64,000 nucleotides of DNA from the NCBI RefSeq assembly GCF_001540865.1, contig NC_033623.1, positions 6,382,975 to 6,446,974 of the forward strand, written 5' to 3'. Below, one piece after another: positions 46,084-56,797 of the stretch. Position 1 is the first letter of the stretch, and each line of letters opens with the position of its first letter. The position numbers were made by a program, and so were the translations under genes. The notes under the pieces are model-generated. The model made no database searches. It was not told the DNA's origin and saw only the letters and a program-made list of their open reading frames with translations. The stretch comes from Ananas comosus (Eukaryota; Streptophyta; Magnoliopsida; Poales; Bromeliaceae).

Positions 46084-46105
46084 GCGGACAGGGGAGGTGC
46101 TGTCC
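46084..46105 (+). other. GC-rich terminal hairpin CGGACAG/CTGTCCG (soloH)
   Basis: A 7-bp perfect stem around an 8-nt G-rich loop, about 70 bp before the LTR end. Related versions occur in the GYP3 LTR, soloI, soloJ and soloB, but not in the GYP1, GYP2 or soloC group. Confidence 0.6.
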
Positions 46106-46177
46106 GTTCGGCGGTCCGCCGGCGCGCCCGAATCGTCCCAAATTGGTATTGGTTTCGGGGCGGGGCGTGACACTTGG

Positions 46178-47037
46178 AGTCTCAGATGAATCATTTGATG
46201 CAATAATTTCAGGAGATGCAGAAATATCAGATGCAGAAATATCATCATTCACAGGCAATACAAAAGGAGAATATCATCATCATCATGCAACAAAGCATTT
46301 GGAAAAATCATTCACAGAAGATTTTACAGAAGAAGCTTCATCTACTTTTATATTAATAGATTCTATCACCGTCTTAGTACACAAATTGTATGCACGATAT
46401 GCTCGACTTGTAGTAGAATAACCAAGAAAAATCCCTTCGTCACTTCGGGAGTCAAATTTTTCAAGTTTTTCACGATCCCGAAGGATAAAACACTTACTCC
46501 CAAAGACACGAAAATATTTGATATTTGGTTTTCTACCGAGCCATAGTTCATACGGAGTGTTTAGAGTACCCGGACGCACATAAATCCGATTGATGACATA
46601 GACGACAGTATTAACTACTCCAGCCCAAAAATGTAAAGGAACTTTCTTACTATGAAGCATAACACGAGCCATCTCTTGTACAATCCGATTTTTGCGTTCA
46701 ACTACTCCGTTCTGTTGTGGAGTATAAGGAGTATAGAATTCATGTTTAATACCTTTTGAAACACAGAAATCAACAAATTTTGAATTTATGAATTCTCTCC
46801 CTTAATCACTTCGAATGCGCACAATTTTATCATTACGTTCATTCATAAGACGAAGACAGATTTCAGAAAAAGAGTCAAAAGTATCAGCTTTTTCACGTAA
46901 GAAAGCACTCCATACAAAACGAATAAAATCATCAACAATAAGCAAGATATATCATTTTCCACCCAAACTTTGAATCCTAGAAGGCCCCATCAAGTCCATG
47001 TGAAGTAACTCTAAAGGTTTAGATGTCCCTAAGTTGT
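46178..47037 (-). pseudogene. pol: COP1 integrase core
   Basis: Minus-strand copia integrase: LLHMDLMGPSR, LLIVDDFIRFVW, then IRSD with a stop just after it, GREF, and the TPQQNGVVERKNRIVQEMARVML glutamate region. The C-terminal part has YELWLGRKPNI, FGSKCFILRDREKLEKFD and EGIFLGYS, a hallmark of plant copia. The stop near 46803 (+ strand TTA context) and small indels disable it. A Ser/Asp/Glu-rich linker leads to RT across soloH. Confidence 0.85.
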
Positions 47038-47574
47038 TCAAATTCTTATGTGCGGATCTAGTTTGCTTTCCCAATTGACAACCCCACACATAGTGTTCTC
47101 TTTGAAATCTATCTTAGGTACACCTCTAACAATTTCCTTCTTCGATAATTTCGATAGTTCCTTAAAGTTTATATGACCTAGACGTTCATGCCATAAAGTT
47201 TCAGTCTCTAATGTCGCTAGGTTACACTTTTCAGATGAACCATTAGGAACTACATAACAGTTATTTTGAGATCTTACACCTTTTAAGAAGAGATAATTAT
47301 CACGAGTCACATTGCATTCTTTATTAGAAAATTTTATAGAGTACCCATCATCACACAATTGGCTTATGCTTACGAGATTTGATTTAAGCCCCTCAACATA
47401 GAAAACATCATTCAAAGTGGGGCCATCTGAGATAGTGACAGTTCCTTTTCCAATAATTTTAGATGATCGACCGTCTCCAAAAACAACAAGTCCTCCGGAG
47501 ATTTTATTCAAAGAAGTAAACCAATTTTTATCACCGGTCATTTGACGGGAACAACCACTATCCAGATACCAAGA
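47038..47574 (-). pseudogene. pol: COP1 protease and GAG-pre-integrase domain
   Basis: Protease active site YLDSGCSRQMTG (DSG triad, about 47538-47572), then LVVFGDGRSSKIIGKG and LKSNLVSISQLCDDG. The GAG-pre-integrase zinc finger follows: LWHERLGHINF and the CxxC region near 47085, where a 1-nt indel shifts the frame at the second cysteine. The order AP then INT before RT is diagnostic of Ty1/copia. Confidence 0.88.
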
Positions 47575-48312
47575 AGTATTATCATAAGCATGAGTAAAGT
47601 ATGAATGACAAAGTAAGGAAAGATTTCACCTTTGCGCACCCAAACCTTACGAGTTTTGGGTTGCGTCGGTCGACTTGATTGTGGCATTCGTTGCTTGTCG
47701 ACGATTTGAGTTATTTTCTTCTTAGGATCATCCTTCTTTGGTTTCCATGATTGTTTCTTTTTAGGATCATTCTTCTTCTGCATCCATGTTCGTTTCTTCT
47801 CAACTTTTGAATCTTCCTTTGTTGGCTTCCAAGATGGCCTCCGATCCAAGGGTGTTGTAGAGCTCTTATCCTTTTGTTTGCAAAATCTTTTTATATGTCC
47901 TACGACACCACAAAGATGACAAGTTTTGTTAGCAAAAGAATTCTTAGGAGGAATAAACTTACCATAAACCTTAGAAACTGATTTTGTTGAGTGTTCGTCT
48001 ACTTTCTTCATTACTTGATCAACATACATTCGTTCGTATCCAAGTTCGAATTTGTTTGTTTGACCAAGTCCTAGTATCTTGTTAAGTTTACTAGAGCTAG
48101 ACGAAAATTGATTTAAATCAGATTTGAGTTGAATAATCGTCTTGGTGAACTCCATATTGGATTCTTTAGCTTCCGTGTATTGCTTGGTAAGGAAGTTGAT
48201 ATTTTCTTCATATGATTCCTTTTCCTTTTCAAGCAATGTACACTTATCCATTAAGGAATTGTAGGACTTTGTCAAACCAACTCTTTCATGCTCAAGGCTC
48301 TTGGTTAGCGAA
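47575..48312 (-). pseudogene. gag: COP1 gag, C-terminal half with second zinc knuckle
   Basis: Follows the soloI insertion in frame. A long predicted coiled coil (Leu/Glu/Lys heptads, about 48040-48300) is followed by a CCHC knuckle CHLCGVVGHIKRFC (about 47882-47925) and a Lys/Trp-rich tandem repeat (KKxxW-type, about 47700-47820). A frameshift near 47600 leads into the protease. Two distant zinc knuckles in gag fit the SIRE lineage. Confidence 0.8.
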
Positions 48313-48782
48313 TGTAAGGAAGTGAATTCTCGAAATACGAGAGTTGGACTTCGTTTAGAATCGACCAAGGGTCGTGTTGGTGAGCTTCGGAAAGGCCGAA
48401 GATGTCTAAATCACCAAAAGTGCCTTAGAGACGAGTCCACAAGAGCAAATAGTGCAAAACCTGCACTGGGCAAAAGTTGCTCTCGGGGACCGGTCCCTGG
48501 CGGGAGAGACTTGGACAATGAGGATTGAGTCTTGTGACATGGAAATCCTATAATGGCATAAAGAGCCGAACTTGGACAATGATAGCCTAGTAGAGTGGCA
48601 TTGAACTAGTGTAGTTGGAACACTAATTGGACGAGTGGCATGTCAACTAGTTAAAGAACCTTACTACAATGATTGAACAAGTGGCATCGAGTCTAGTGTA
48701 GTAAACATGACATGGTCCTTGGGATAATAGAGATCCCGGCATCTAGGATGCATTGTATATGGTGCAGCAGAGGCACTCTGAC

Positions 48783-49718
48783 TGTCACGCCCCGAGACCG
48801 ATACCAATTTGGGTCGGCCCGAGCACGTCAAATAGACGCCGAACGGACAGAGTTTTTCCTGTCCGCCCAAGGCTCATCACCTGTACATTTTCAAGTAGAG
48901 AACAGCACTAGTGGAAACATACACAAACGGCTTACACGAGGGTAAGCAATAGCCATGATTGAAAGAAAGGAAACTAAACATCTACACAAGTACTATGATT
49001 CTCTTTTGATCACATACATGTATCCATTTCATCCAACTTGTACATTCAAAAGGTCTTTACATTTCATTACATCACTTGCATCATTTCTTTTACATCACAT
49101 TTGCCCAAAATAAACATTACATTCTTTTTCTTTACTTTAAACATCTTCAAGTACAAAAGATGACAATAGGGTGGCTACTAACAAAATATGAAATAACCCA
49201 ACTCTGGTGGCCTCTGACTATGGTGCGATACCTTTACCGCGGTCGCTCGCCGGCTCGCTCGGTCCTGGCTCTGTGGAATAGTGGAGTGAGAACTACAACA
49301 AAGTTTCCAGTGGGTTCGGCCCCAATCTCATCGACTTTTTCACTAGGACTAACTCAGGCATAATAGAAAGGATAAGCAAAATAGTAACCAAACTATAATC
49401 ATGATGCTAAAATGCCTGAATAATAAAGCAAGAAGTATGCTCAACGTAAATCATGCAAGTATGCAAGTTCTTTGTTCTTTACTCTTTATTCTTTAACCTT
49501 TGTTCTTGTTCTTTAATCTCACGGCTAACCCGGGGGTTTCGCCACATTAACTTGCCCACATTAAGTCCATCATCGCGGGCCCTCAGCTGCCTCCCGCTAA
49601 GACCGTCCTCGGGTTTACTCCAACCCGTGATGCAAAACTCCGGAGCGCATCGCTCGAGGGGGAGCGACCGCCCTCGAGCACGGAACTCATAGCAAGTATG
49701 ATCGATCCTTAACTCTAA

Positions 49719-49752
<34 letters not shown>

Positions 49753-51406
49753 CAATCATTACCTTTACACTAACTCTAGTGTTCTTTACATCACTTTATT
49801 TTGCTAACTCTAGCAATCATTGTTCTTTAACTTTACTCGTTCTTTATGCCATACTTTGCATTAACTTTAACCATTATCATTGTTCTTTTCATCACATTGA
49901 TTCTTTGATGCCGCACACTAACTCTAGTGTCGACTATATACTTTCGAATGCCACTCGATCTATGCTCTTGTGTCACTTTGTTCTTTTATCTCATTAGGTT
50001 CTCACATTACCTCTCATGCATATATAGGGTATTATAGGTTCTCAACCAACTAGAAATGCACGTGTACTTACATCATGCAACATTTACATAATTATCATCA
50101 CATTTTACACTACAATGCATGCAACAACATATACATAAATGCTCAATTAAATGACACATTAGGCATAGAGGGAATTCCAACAAGTTTGGATAGCACCACC
50201 CACCTTGTAGGTTTACTTAGGTGCTCCGGTGATTTTCTTGGGATTTTTAGACTCTTAGTTCTTCACTTGCGACAAAACGAAGCCTTATTAGGCCATTTTG
50301 CTCATATCTTTACATTGGCTTTTCGTAACGTCAATCCGAACGCACCAACGCGTCAGAAATACCCCCAATTAGGTTTCTAGAGAGTCAATTTTATTTTAGA
50401 ACCTTTACAAGCAAAAGCCCTAAATTTGGGTGCCCTAACTCAACCTATATCAAAACTTAGGGTTTGATCTCATTAAGAAGCAAAAGAAGTTTCAATCTAC
50501 TCTAGAGATTCCATAAAAATCATCCTTAGCTCAATCAAAACCCATTTTAGGGTTTCACCATGAGAGGGGTTGAAGCTTACCTTCAAGCTTCACCATCTCC
50601 ACCCAATCCATTGTTTGATCTCTAAAAGAAGCAAAAGATAGCTCCAAATACTCTAAAGGTTCTATAAAAATCATTCTTAGCTTAATCCAAACCCTAGTTT
50701 GGATTCTACCATGAACAGGGTTCAAGCTTACCTCTAAGCTTACTCCAAAGAGGAAGAAGAGGAGGTAGCTTCACTCCTTGGCTTCTTCTTCACCTTCCTT
50801 CTCTTTTTCTTCTTCTTCTTTTTCCTTCTTTTCCTTTCTTTCTTCTTCTCCTTCTTGTCTTCTAGAGAGAGAAAGAGAGGAGAGAGGGAGTGTGTGTGGG
50901 AGAGAATGAGAGGAAAAGCCCTCAAAGCCCTCCACTTAACCATTGGGTTGCATAAATGCAAATAAGCCCCTCAATTTTCATTTTATTAAACTGCCCAAAC
51001 TGGGCAAATTTTGTGTGCGGGGACCGGTCTCCCCGACTAGGGACCGGTTCCCGTAGCTCCTCCCTGCGGGCAGCGAAGGCTCCCGCGCAATGCGATCGGT
51101 CTCTCTTTGGGCGACCGGTCTCTCCAGCAGGGACCGGTTCCCGAGAGCCTGATCTCAGGGACTTAGCCGATTTTTCCCTTTTTTCATCTTCTACGCGTAC
51201 GGGGACCGGTCTCTCCTTCAGGGATCAGTCCCCGAGAGCACAAAACCTGCAGAATGCAGATTTTTGATTCTTTAGCTCTCGAAACCTCCCAAAATGCACT
51301 TTTACTCATTTTAACACCTTCAGACTTTTCGAAGTGTATCATCCTCGCACTTTGGTCAATTTGACTAAAGTTCGATATTTATTTTTCGAATTTTCGGTAT
51401 ATTACA
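48783..51406 (-). mobile_element. soloJ: inverted gypsy solo LTR inside soloI
   Basis: TGTCACGCCCCGAG at 48783 to TCGGTATATTACA at 51406 (2624 bp); TSD CTGAC exact (48778-48782, 51407-51411). Reversed it begins TGTAATATACCG like the GYP3 LTR. The array of ACCGGT palindromes (51020-51235) and a long CTTCTT run (50755-50860) are in place. The hairpin equivalent at 49288-49312 is weak, as in the GYP3 LTR. Confidence 0.93.
49721..49749. repeat. (AT)n microsatellite in soloJ
   Basis: About 14 uninterrupted AT dinucleotides. It is absent at the same place in the GYP3 LTR, so it expanded within this copy. Confidence 0.85.
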
Positions 51407-51887
51407 CTGACCCTTGTAGATAGGGTATCCTCTTGTGAGGATTGGATCATATTCACTAGTCTGTTTTCGCTGTCGGTGGTCGCTCCACCGTGGCACGAGT
51501 CTCCGGAGTACTTTACTAGGGGCAGACGTAGTTGTCCCGCAGACGGTCTCGGTGTGGGAGTGCAGCTTCTCCTCACCTATGAGATTGAGAGTGAGTCGAG
51601 GGCATAACCTACGGGTTAGCCAAGTAGATTCGGTAATAAACATGAAATGCATAATAGATTTGTATTATTACCTCGAGTAGACATAGTGTATGTTGTAGTT
51701 TGCATTGCTATATTTTTTTTCTATACTCACGACATGATACTAGCATGATAGTAGTTGTTGCATGCATTATTATCATTGGTGGCATGATAGAGTAGTTGCA
51801 GTTTATTTCTTTATCTATCTATCTATCTCTCATCTATGCCAGTTTAGACCTAGTGGGAAAACCGGCGGAATCGGCGGCCGAACCCAC

Positions 51888-51913
51888 TGGGAACTATATT
51901 TATATAGTTCTCA
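51888..51913 (+). other. Conserved LTR hairpin (soloI)
   Basis: TGGGAACTATAT and ATATAGTTCTCA around a very short loop (TT, or four bases with one pair less). It is preceded by CCCAC. The stem is extended by AT pairs compared with soloH. Confidence 0.65.
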
Positions 51914-52414
51914 CCCCGTGTGGTTTTGGGGTACAGGTACACACAGGGGCAAGCCGAGCGAGAATCGCGGCAAGGGCATAGCACCCTAAGTGACTAGTTA
52001 GTAGCTTTCCTTTTGCATATAGAGTACCCTCGTGTACTAGAAGATGTATATTTTGGATAGGCATTGGAGAGCTATGATGTTTTTTGGGAAAAACATGTAT
52101 TTACATTTTGGAAGATGAAAATGTAATGTAACCAAATGATGTAACTATTGAATAGTTGTAATAATTAGACTATCTCTCTTTATACACTTATACATCTACT
52201 TGTGGTTCTTGCTCTTAGTTGTATTGCACTTGTGTGCATCGTATTTGATCATGTATGTTATTTAAGCAATTTCTGGGTGCTTAATTTTACTTGATCAGGT
52301 TGTTGGGCCTTGGGCGGACAGGGGATGTCCGGTCCGTTCGGCGTCCATCCGCCGCGCCCGAACCGGACCAAATTGGTAGCGGCCTCGGGGCGGGGGCGGG
52401 GGCGTGACAGCGAA

Positions 52415-53734
52415 TCTAGTTTCGTGTTCTCTTCTTCCAATTCGAGCAATCTTCGCCGCAATTTTTTATTGTGCTTCGCCATCTTCTTCGACTCGACAAC
52501 CAATTGATGATATGCGGCGACCATATCATCTTCATCAGATTCTTCATCCGATGAGTTCTCCGACGTAGATTTTTCATGCAAATGAGACATAGAGATAGAG
52601 TCAGTGGATGCTAAACACATAAAATTAGAATCATGTGCAATAAGCGCCGTAGCGTTTACATCCTCATCACTTGAAGATGACTCATTTGAAGATGAATCAT
52701 CCCAAGTGATGGCATCGCTTTCTTTTTCAAGGACTTCTTATTAGGACAATCCGAAGCGATATGACTAAATCCCCTCTACACTTATAGCATTGGATTTGAC
52801 TTTCATTACTTTTCTTCTCTTTAGAAAAATCTTTTGAAGAGCTTTCGAATTTTTTATTCTTAGAAGAGGAAGCTGAAGAAAAACTCCCTTTAGATTTGCT
52901 TGACTTTGAGGAAGTAGACTTTGGAGGAAACTTCTTTCTAAAGTTCCGACGGAACTTCTTCGTTAGAAGCGCTAATTATTTTTCAAACTCCTCCAATGTT
53001 TGATCCGATTCTGAGTCCGATGAAGTAGTCGAGTCATCTCCTTTTGTTGATTTTAAGGCCATACTTGAAGCTTTAGAAGAAGACTTAGAAGAAGACGAAT
53101 TAGAAGAAAAAGTCATCTCATAAGTTTGAAGTACACCAACCAATTCTTCTATTTTTAATTCATCCGGATGTTTTACCGTTTCAATGGCCGCAACCTTTGG
53201 ACGAAATCGTTCTGGAAGAGTTCTCAAGATTTTTCTAACAATTTTAGAATCCGGAATCTTCTCGCCTAAGTTAGCACACGTGTTTACAATATCTTGCAAA
53301 TGAGGATAATACTCGGTAAAGGATTCATGTTCTTCCATACGTATAGAATCAAATCTACTTGTAAGCATTTGTAATTTTTGAATCTTTACCAAGCTTGTAC
53401 CCTCGTGTGTAACTTGTAAAGTATCCCAAATTTCTTTGGCGGTTTCACACGCCGAAACTCGAGAAAATTCGGTTTGGTTTAAAGCATTAAATAAAGCGTT
53501 GATACCCTTTCCGTTGAACGAAGATAGTTCGCTTTCCTCTTTCGTCCATTTATTTCTAGGTTTAGGACCGGTAACATTCTCGACAACTTCGGTAGGATGT
53601 TTCCACCCGAATTCAATGGCTTGCCAAACCCGCTCGTCGATGGCAATAAGAAAAGCTCCCATACGAACTTTCTAATAAGCGTAATTAGTGCCATCGAAAA
53701 GTGGGGGTCGATTAATGTTACCACCTTCGGCCAT
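52415..53734 (-). pseudogene. gag: COP1 gag, N-terminal half
   Basis: ATG at 53734 opens with PPLFDGTNYAY, the copia gag signature, then a TAG in place of the usual Trp. The UBN2-type gag domain follows: EIWDTLQVTHEGT, LTSRFDSIRMEEHES, IVRKILRTLPERF and FRPKVAAIE. A Ser-rich stretch, a stop at 52976, a Lys-rich segment and a first zinc knuckle (CYKCRG...C, about 52745-52800, with an indel) come next. An acidic linker and Arg/Leu/Glu-rich helix run to the soloI insertion at 52414. Confidence 0.87.
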
Positions 53735-53752
53735 GATTTACAACCTATACCC

Positions 53753-53764
53753 GCTCTGATACCA
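53753..53764 (-). other. COP1 primer binding site
   Basis: TGGTATCAGAGC on the minus strand, two bases inside the LTR end at 53767. Perfect match to the tRNA-iMet class; it orients COP1 on the minus strand. Confidence 0.92.
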
Positions 53765-53766
53765 CT

Positions 53767-54969
53767 TGAAAGATATGAATCCTGAGGATCTAAAAGGTAA
53801 ATAACACCTAGAGGAGGGTGAATAGGTGTAAAACAGCAAAAACAAATAAACCTGATGCAAATTAAAAGAGAATGCGGAAAATAAAAACAACACACCGAGT
53901 TTTAACGTGGGAAAACTCCAATTCGAGAGAAAAACCCACGGGACCGATCACACGATGAAATCCACTAAGAAAACTTGAGTACAAGTAATTTAAAAAAAAT
54001 ACACGACTCAATTTACCGAATCCTCGTCGTAGATTGTCTTCGCCGGTCCTCGATCGCTTGGAATCCTCCAACCGATCATGCCGCAAGTCCTTACTGCGTC
54101 AACGCCTCGACTCCTCGATGCGTCCACCGAATCCTCGGCCTCACATGTGATCCACGTGCAAATCCTCCGTCCGGAGCTCATAGAGAAGATGATTTGTGGT
54201 GATTTGATTACTTGGAAAGCACGTGTAACATGAGGAAAAACCCTTCTTAGAACATCATCAATTTGATCCTCAAGGAACAATTGAATTGTAATCAAAGAAT
54301 CAAATTGATGATCCAAGAGCTTGATATTTAAAATATAGATTAGAAGGTCCAAATCAAGTTTTTGAGTTTCTAAATGATTATCTTTCAAAGCATATATCAT
54401 ATGGGTACCCTCATATCATATTTATAGGTTTAGAAGACTTAGAAGCCGGCTAGGATTGCAAAAAGCCAAGTTTAAAAACTGACGACGTCCTCAGGGACCG
54501 GTCCTCTCGAGGAGACCGGTCTTTGGGAGACCGGTCCCTTGAGTGGGAGACCGGTCCCTCGTTGCGTGCCTGAAAAAAAACGGCTTCGGGAACTGGTCTC
54601 TCATCCAGAGACCGGTCCCTCGCTGCGTGAGAGAAAAACCATCGCTCTGGAACCCGTCTCACTTTTCAGAAACCGGTTGCCTCAACTTTTCACGCATAGA
54701 GGACCCTGGGGGACCGGTCTCTGATCTCAGGGACCGGTCCCATAACACTAAAATGTTCAGATTTAGCTTTTTAATGCAATCTAAGTCTTCTAAACTTATT
54801 TTAATCAATTAAAATCACCATAAATGATCTATTCTTCATACCTGAGGTGCCGAACTTTCCGAATGAGTCTTTGATCTTCAAATTGAATCTTAATTTCAAA
54901 ACTCCGTGTTTGACTCTTCAAGACTCCATTCGACTTTACGAAATCCGCCAACCTAGAAAATCCTTAACA
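53767..54969 (-). repeat. COP1 second LTR, next to the PBS (1203 bp)
   Basis: TGAAAGATATG at 53767 to CCTTAACA at 54969 in plus orientation. As the LTR next to the PBS it is the functional 5' LTR. It has a TATA box at 54417-54428 and an ACCGGT array at 54494-54741 with eight exact cores. Its outer flank is AACGG, which does not match CCTCA, so it is not the outer end of the insertion. Confidence 0.9.
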
Positions 54970-56797
54970 AACGGTTGATTAGTAACCACCGCCGCCAAGT
55001 TCTCAACAGATTTCCTACATAGCGCATCGGCAACGACATTAGCTTTTCCGGGGTGGTATAGGATAGTATGGTCATAATCCTTCAACAACTCCAACCACCG
55101 CCGCTATCGAATGTTCAACTCTTTCTGGGTGAACAAGTACTTGAGGCTCTTGTGATCGGTATACACCTCACAATGCTCACCATAAAGATAATGCCTCCAT
55201 AGCTTTAGCGCGAAAATAACCGCCGCTAACTCGAGATCGTGTATCGGGTAGTTCTTCTCATAGCTCTTCAATTGGCGCGAAGCATACGCTATGACTCGCC
55301 CATTTTGCATAAGAACACACCCGAGACCACTATAGGAAGCATCACTATACAGCACGAAACTTTCTCCCGGCGTTGGCAACGCAAGTACCAGAGTAGACGT
55401 CAACTTTTCTTTCAGTTCTTGGAAGCTTTGGTTGCAACCGTCGCTCCAATCAAATCTTATTCCTTTGTGCGTAAGGCGTGTGAGAGGAGTAGTCAACTTC
55501 GCAAACCCCTCCACAAAACGCTGATAATAGCCCGCCAATCCAAGAAAACTGTGGACCTCTGCCACACTCGTCGGACGAGGCCAATCCCGAATCGCCTCAA
55601 TCTTCCTCGGATCCAACGAAACTCCGCTCCAGGAAATCACATGGCCTAAGAAGGTCACCTCCGAAAGCCAAAACTCGCACTTCTTAAGCTTAGCATAAAG
55701 CTTCTCATTCCGGAGTATTTGCAATGCGGTTCTTAGATGTTTCTCGTGCTCTTCTTCACTCTGCGAGTACACCAATACATCGTCGATAAACACCACGACG
55801 CACTTATCCAATAACGGTCGAAAAACCCGATTCATTAGGTCCATAAATGCTACCGGAGCATTCGTAAGCCCAAACTGCATTACTGTAAACTCGTAGTGGC
55901 CATACCGCGTACGGTACGCCGTTTTGTGCACATCCTCCTGCCGGATCCTCAACTGGTGATATCCCGACTGAAGGTCTATCTTTGAGTATACCCGTGACCC
56001 CTGCAACTGATCAAATAGGTCATCTATTCTCGGCAACGGATATTTTTTCTTGACCGTTACTTTGTTCAACTCACGATAATCAACGCAGAGTCGAAGTGTA
56101 CCATCCTTCTTCTTCACAAACAGCACCGGAGCTCCCCACGGTGACACGCTCGTCCTAACAAAGCCTTTGTCGAGCAAGTCCTGTAATTGGGCCTTTAACT
56201 CCTTAAGCTCCGCCGGTGCCATTCTATACGGAGCCTTCGAAACTGGCGCCGCTTTGGGAATCAAGTCAATGACGAACTCGATCTCCCGATTTGGTGGCAA
56301 TCCCGGTAACTCCGCCGGAAACACGTCCGAAAATTCACACGCAACTCGGATATTCCCAAGTTCAGGGTGTTCCCTCTGAACCTCTATCATGGTTGCCAAA
56401 TAGGCCACACATCCGCCTTTGATCATCTTCCTCGCCCTCGCCGCCGACACGATTGCCGCGAAGCGCGAGCTTTTGCACGCTTGATACACCAACTCCTCTT
56501 GACCAGGCTCATGAAAAGTGATCACCTTACTGTCACAGTCAATGCTGGCATAATACTTGGAGAGCCAATTAACTCCCAAGATAACATCAAATCCCCACAT
56601 CTGCTTTAGCACTAACAAGTCCGCCGGCACGATCCAATCGCCGATTTGAACCGGACAAGCTAAACATTCCTCGTGAACTCTAAACAAATGCTCTGGTGCG
56701 TTAACCCACCAATAATCATAATTATGCAATATCTCCATGCCATGAGTCTTAGCAAATGATGCACCAATGAATGAATGTGATGCACCTGTGTCAAATA
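54970..56797 (-). pseudogene. pol: GYP4: gypsy protease-RT-RNase H segment between two COP1 LTRs
   Basis: About 1.8 kb of minus-strand gypsy pol with one stop (near 55104). Protease [11 protein letters not shown] lies at the very start, followed by [10 protein letters not shown], the RT motifs [11 protein letters not shown] and [23 protein letters not shown] and RNase [14 protein letters not shown]. It ends a few codons after the [12 protein letters not shown] tether. Both ends coincide with the exact termini of copia LTRs (TGTAAG at 56798, CCTTAACA at 54969). It lacks gag, integrase and its own LTRs. It is nearest in sequence to GYP3. Confidence 0.85.

Larger units (their letters stand above)
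43541..46172 (+). mobile_element. soloH: gypsy solo LTR between COP1 integrase and RT
   Basis: TGTAAGAAAGTG at 43541 to CGGGGCGTGACA at 46172 (2632 bp); TSD CTTGG exact (43536-43540, 46173-46177). The ACCGGT array is at 43717-44005, TATATAGG at 44091 and long AAGAAG purine runs at 44180-44270. It also has the perfect palindrome ACTCCGGAGT at 45305-45314 and hairpins at 45668-45692 and 46084-46105. The COP1 frame is continuous across it once the TSD is discounted. Confidence 0.93.
48313..52409 (+). mobile_element. soloI: gypsy solo LTR in COP1 gag, carrying soloJ
   Basis: TGTAAGGAAGTG at 48313 to GGGGGCGTGACA at 52409; TSD GCGAA exact (48308-48312, 52410-52414). It is the same family as soloH. 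After removing soloJ only about 1.47 kb remains against 2.63 kb in soloH. The gap maps to the abrupt change after GGGAGAGAC at about 48510, an internal deletion that removed most of the ACCGGT array and the promoter. The COP1 gag frame is continuous across the element without the TSD. Confidence 0.9.

Noticed and set aside
50740..50961. Lys-rich minus-strand frame of 73 codons
   Set aside because: Translation of the CTTCTT leader run of soloJ.
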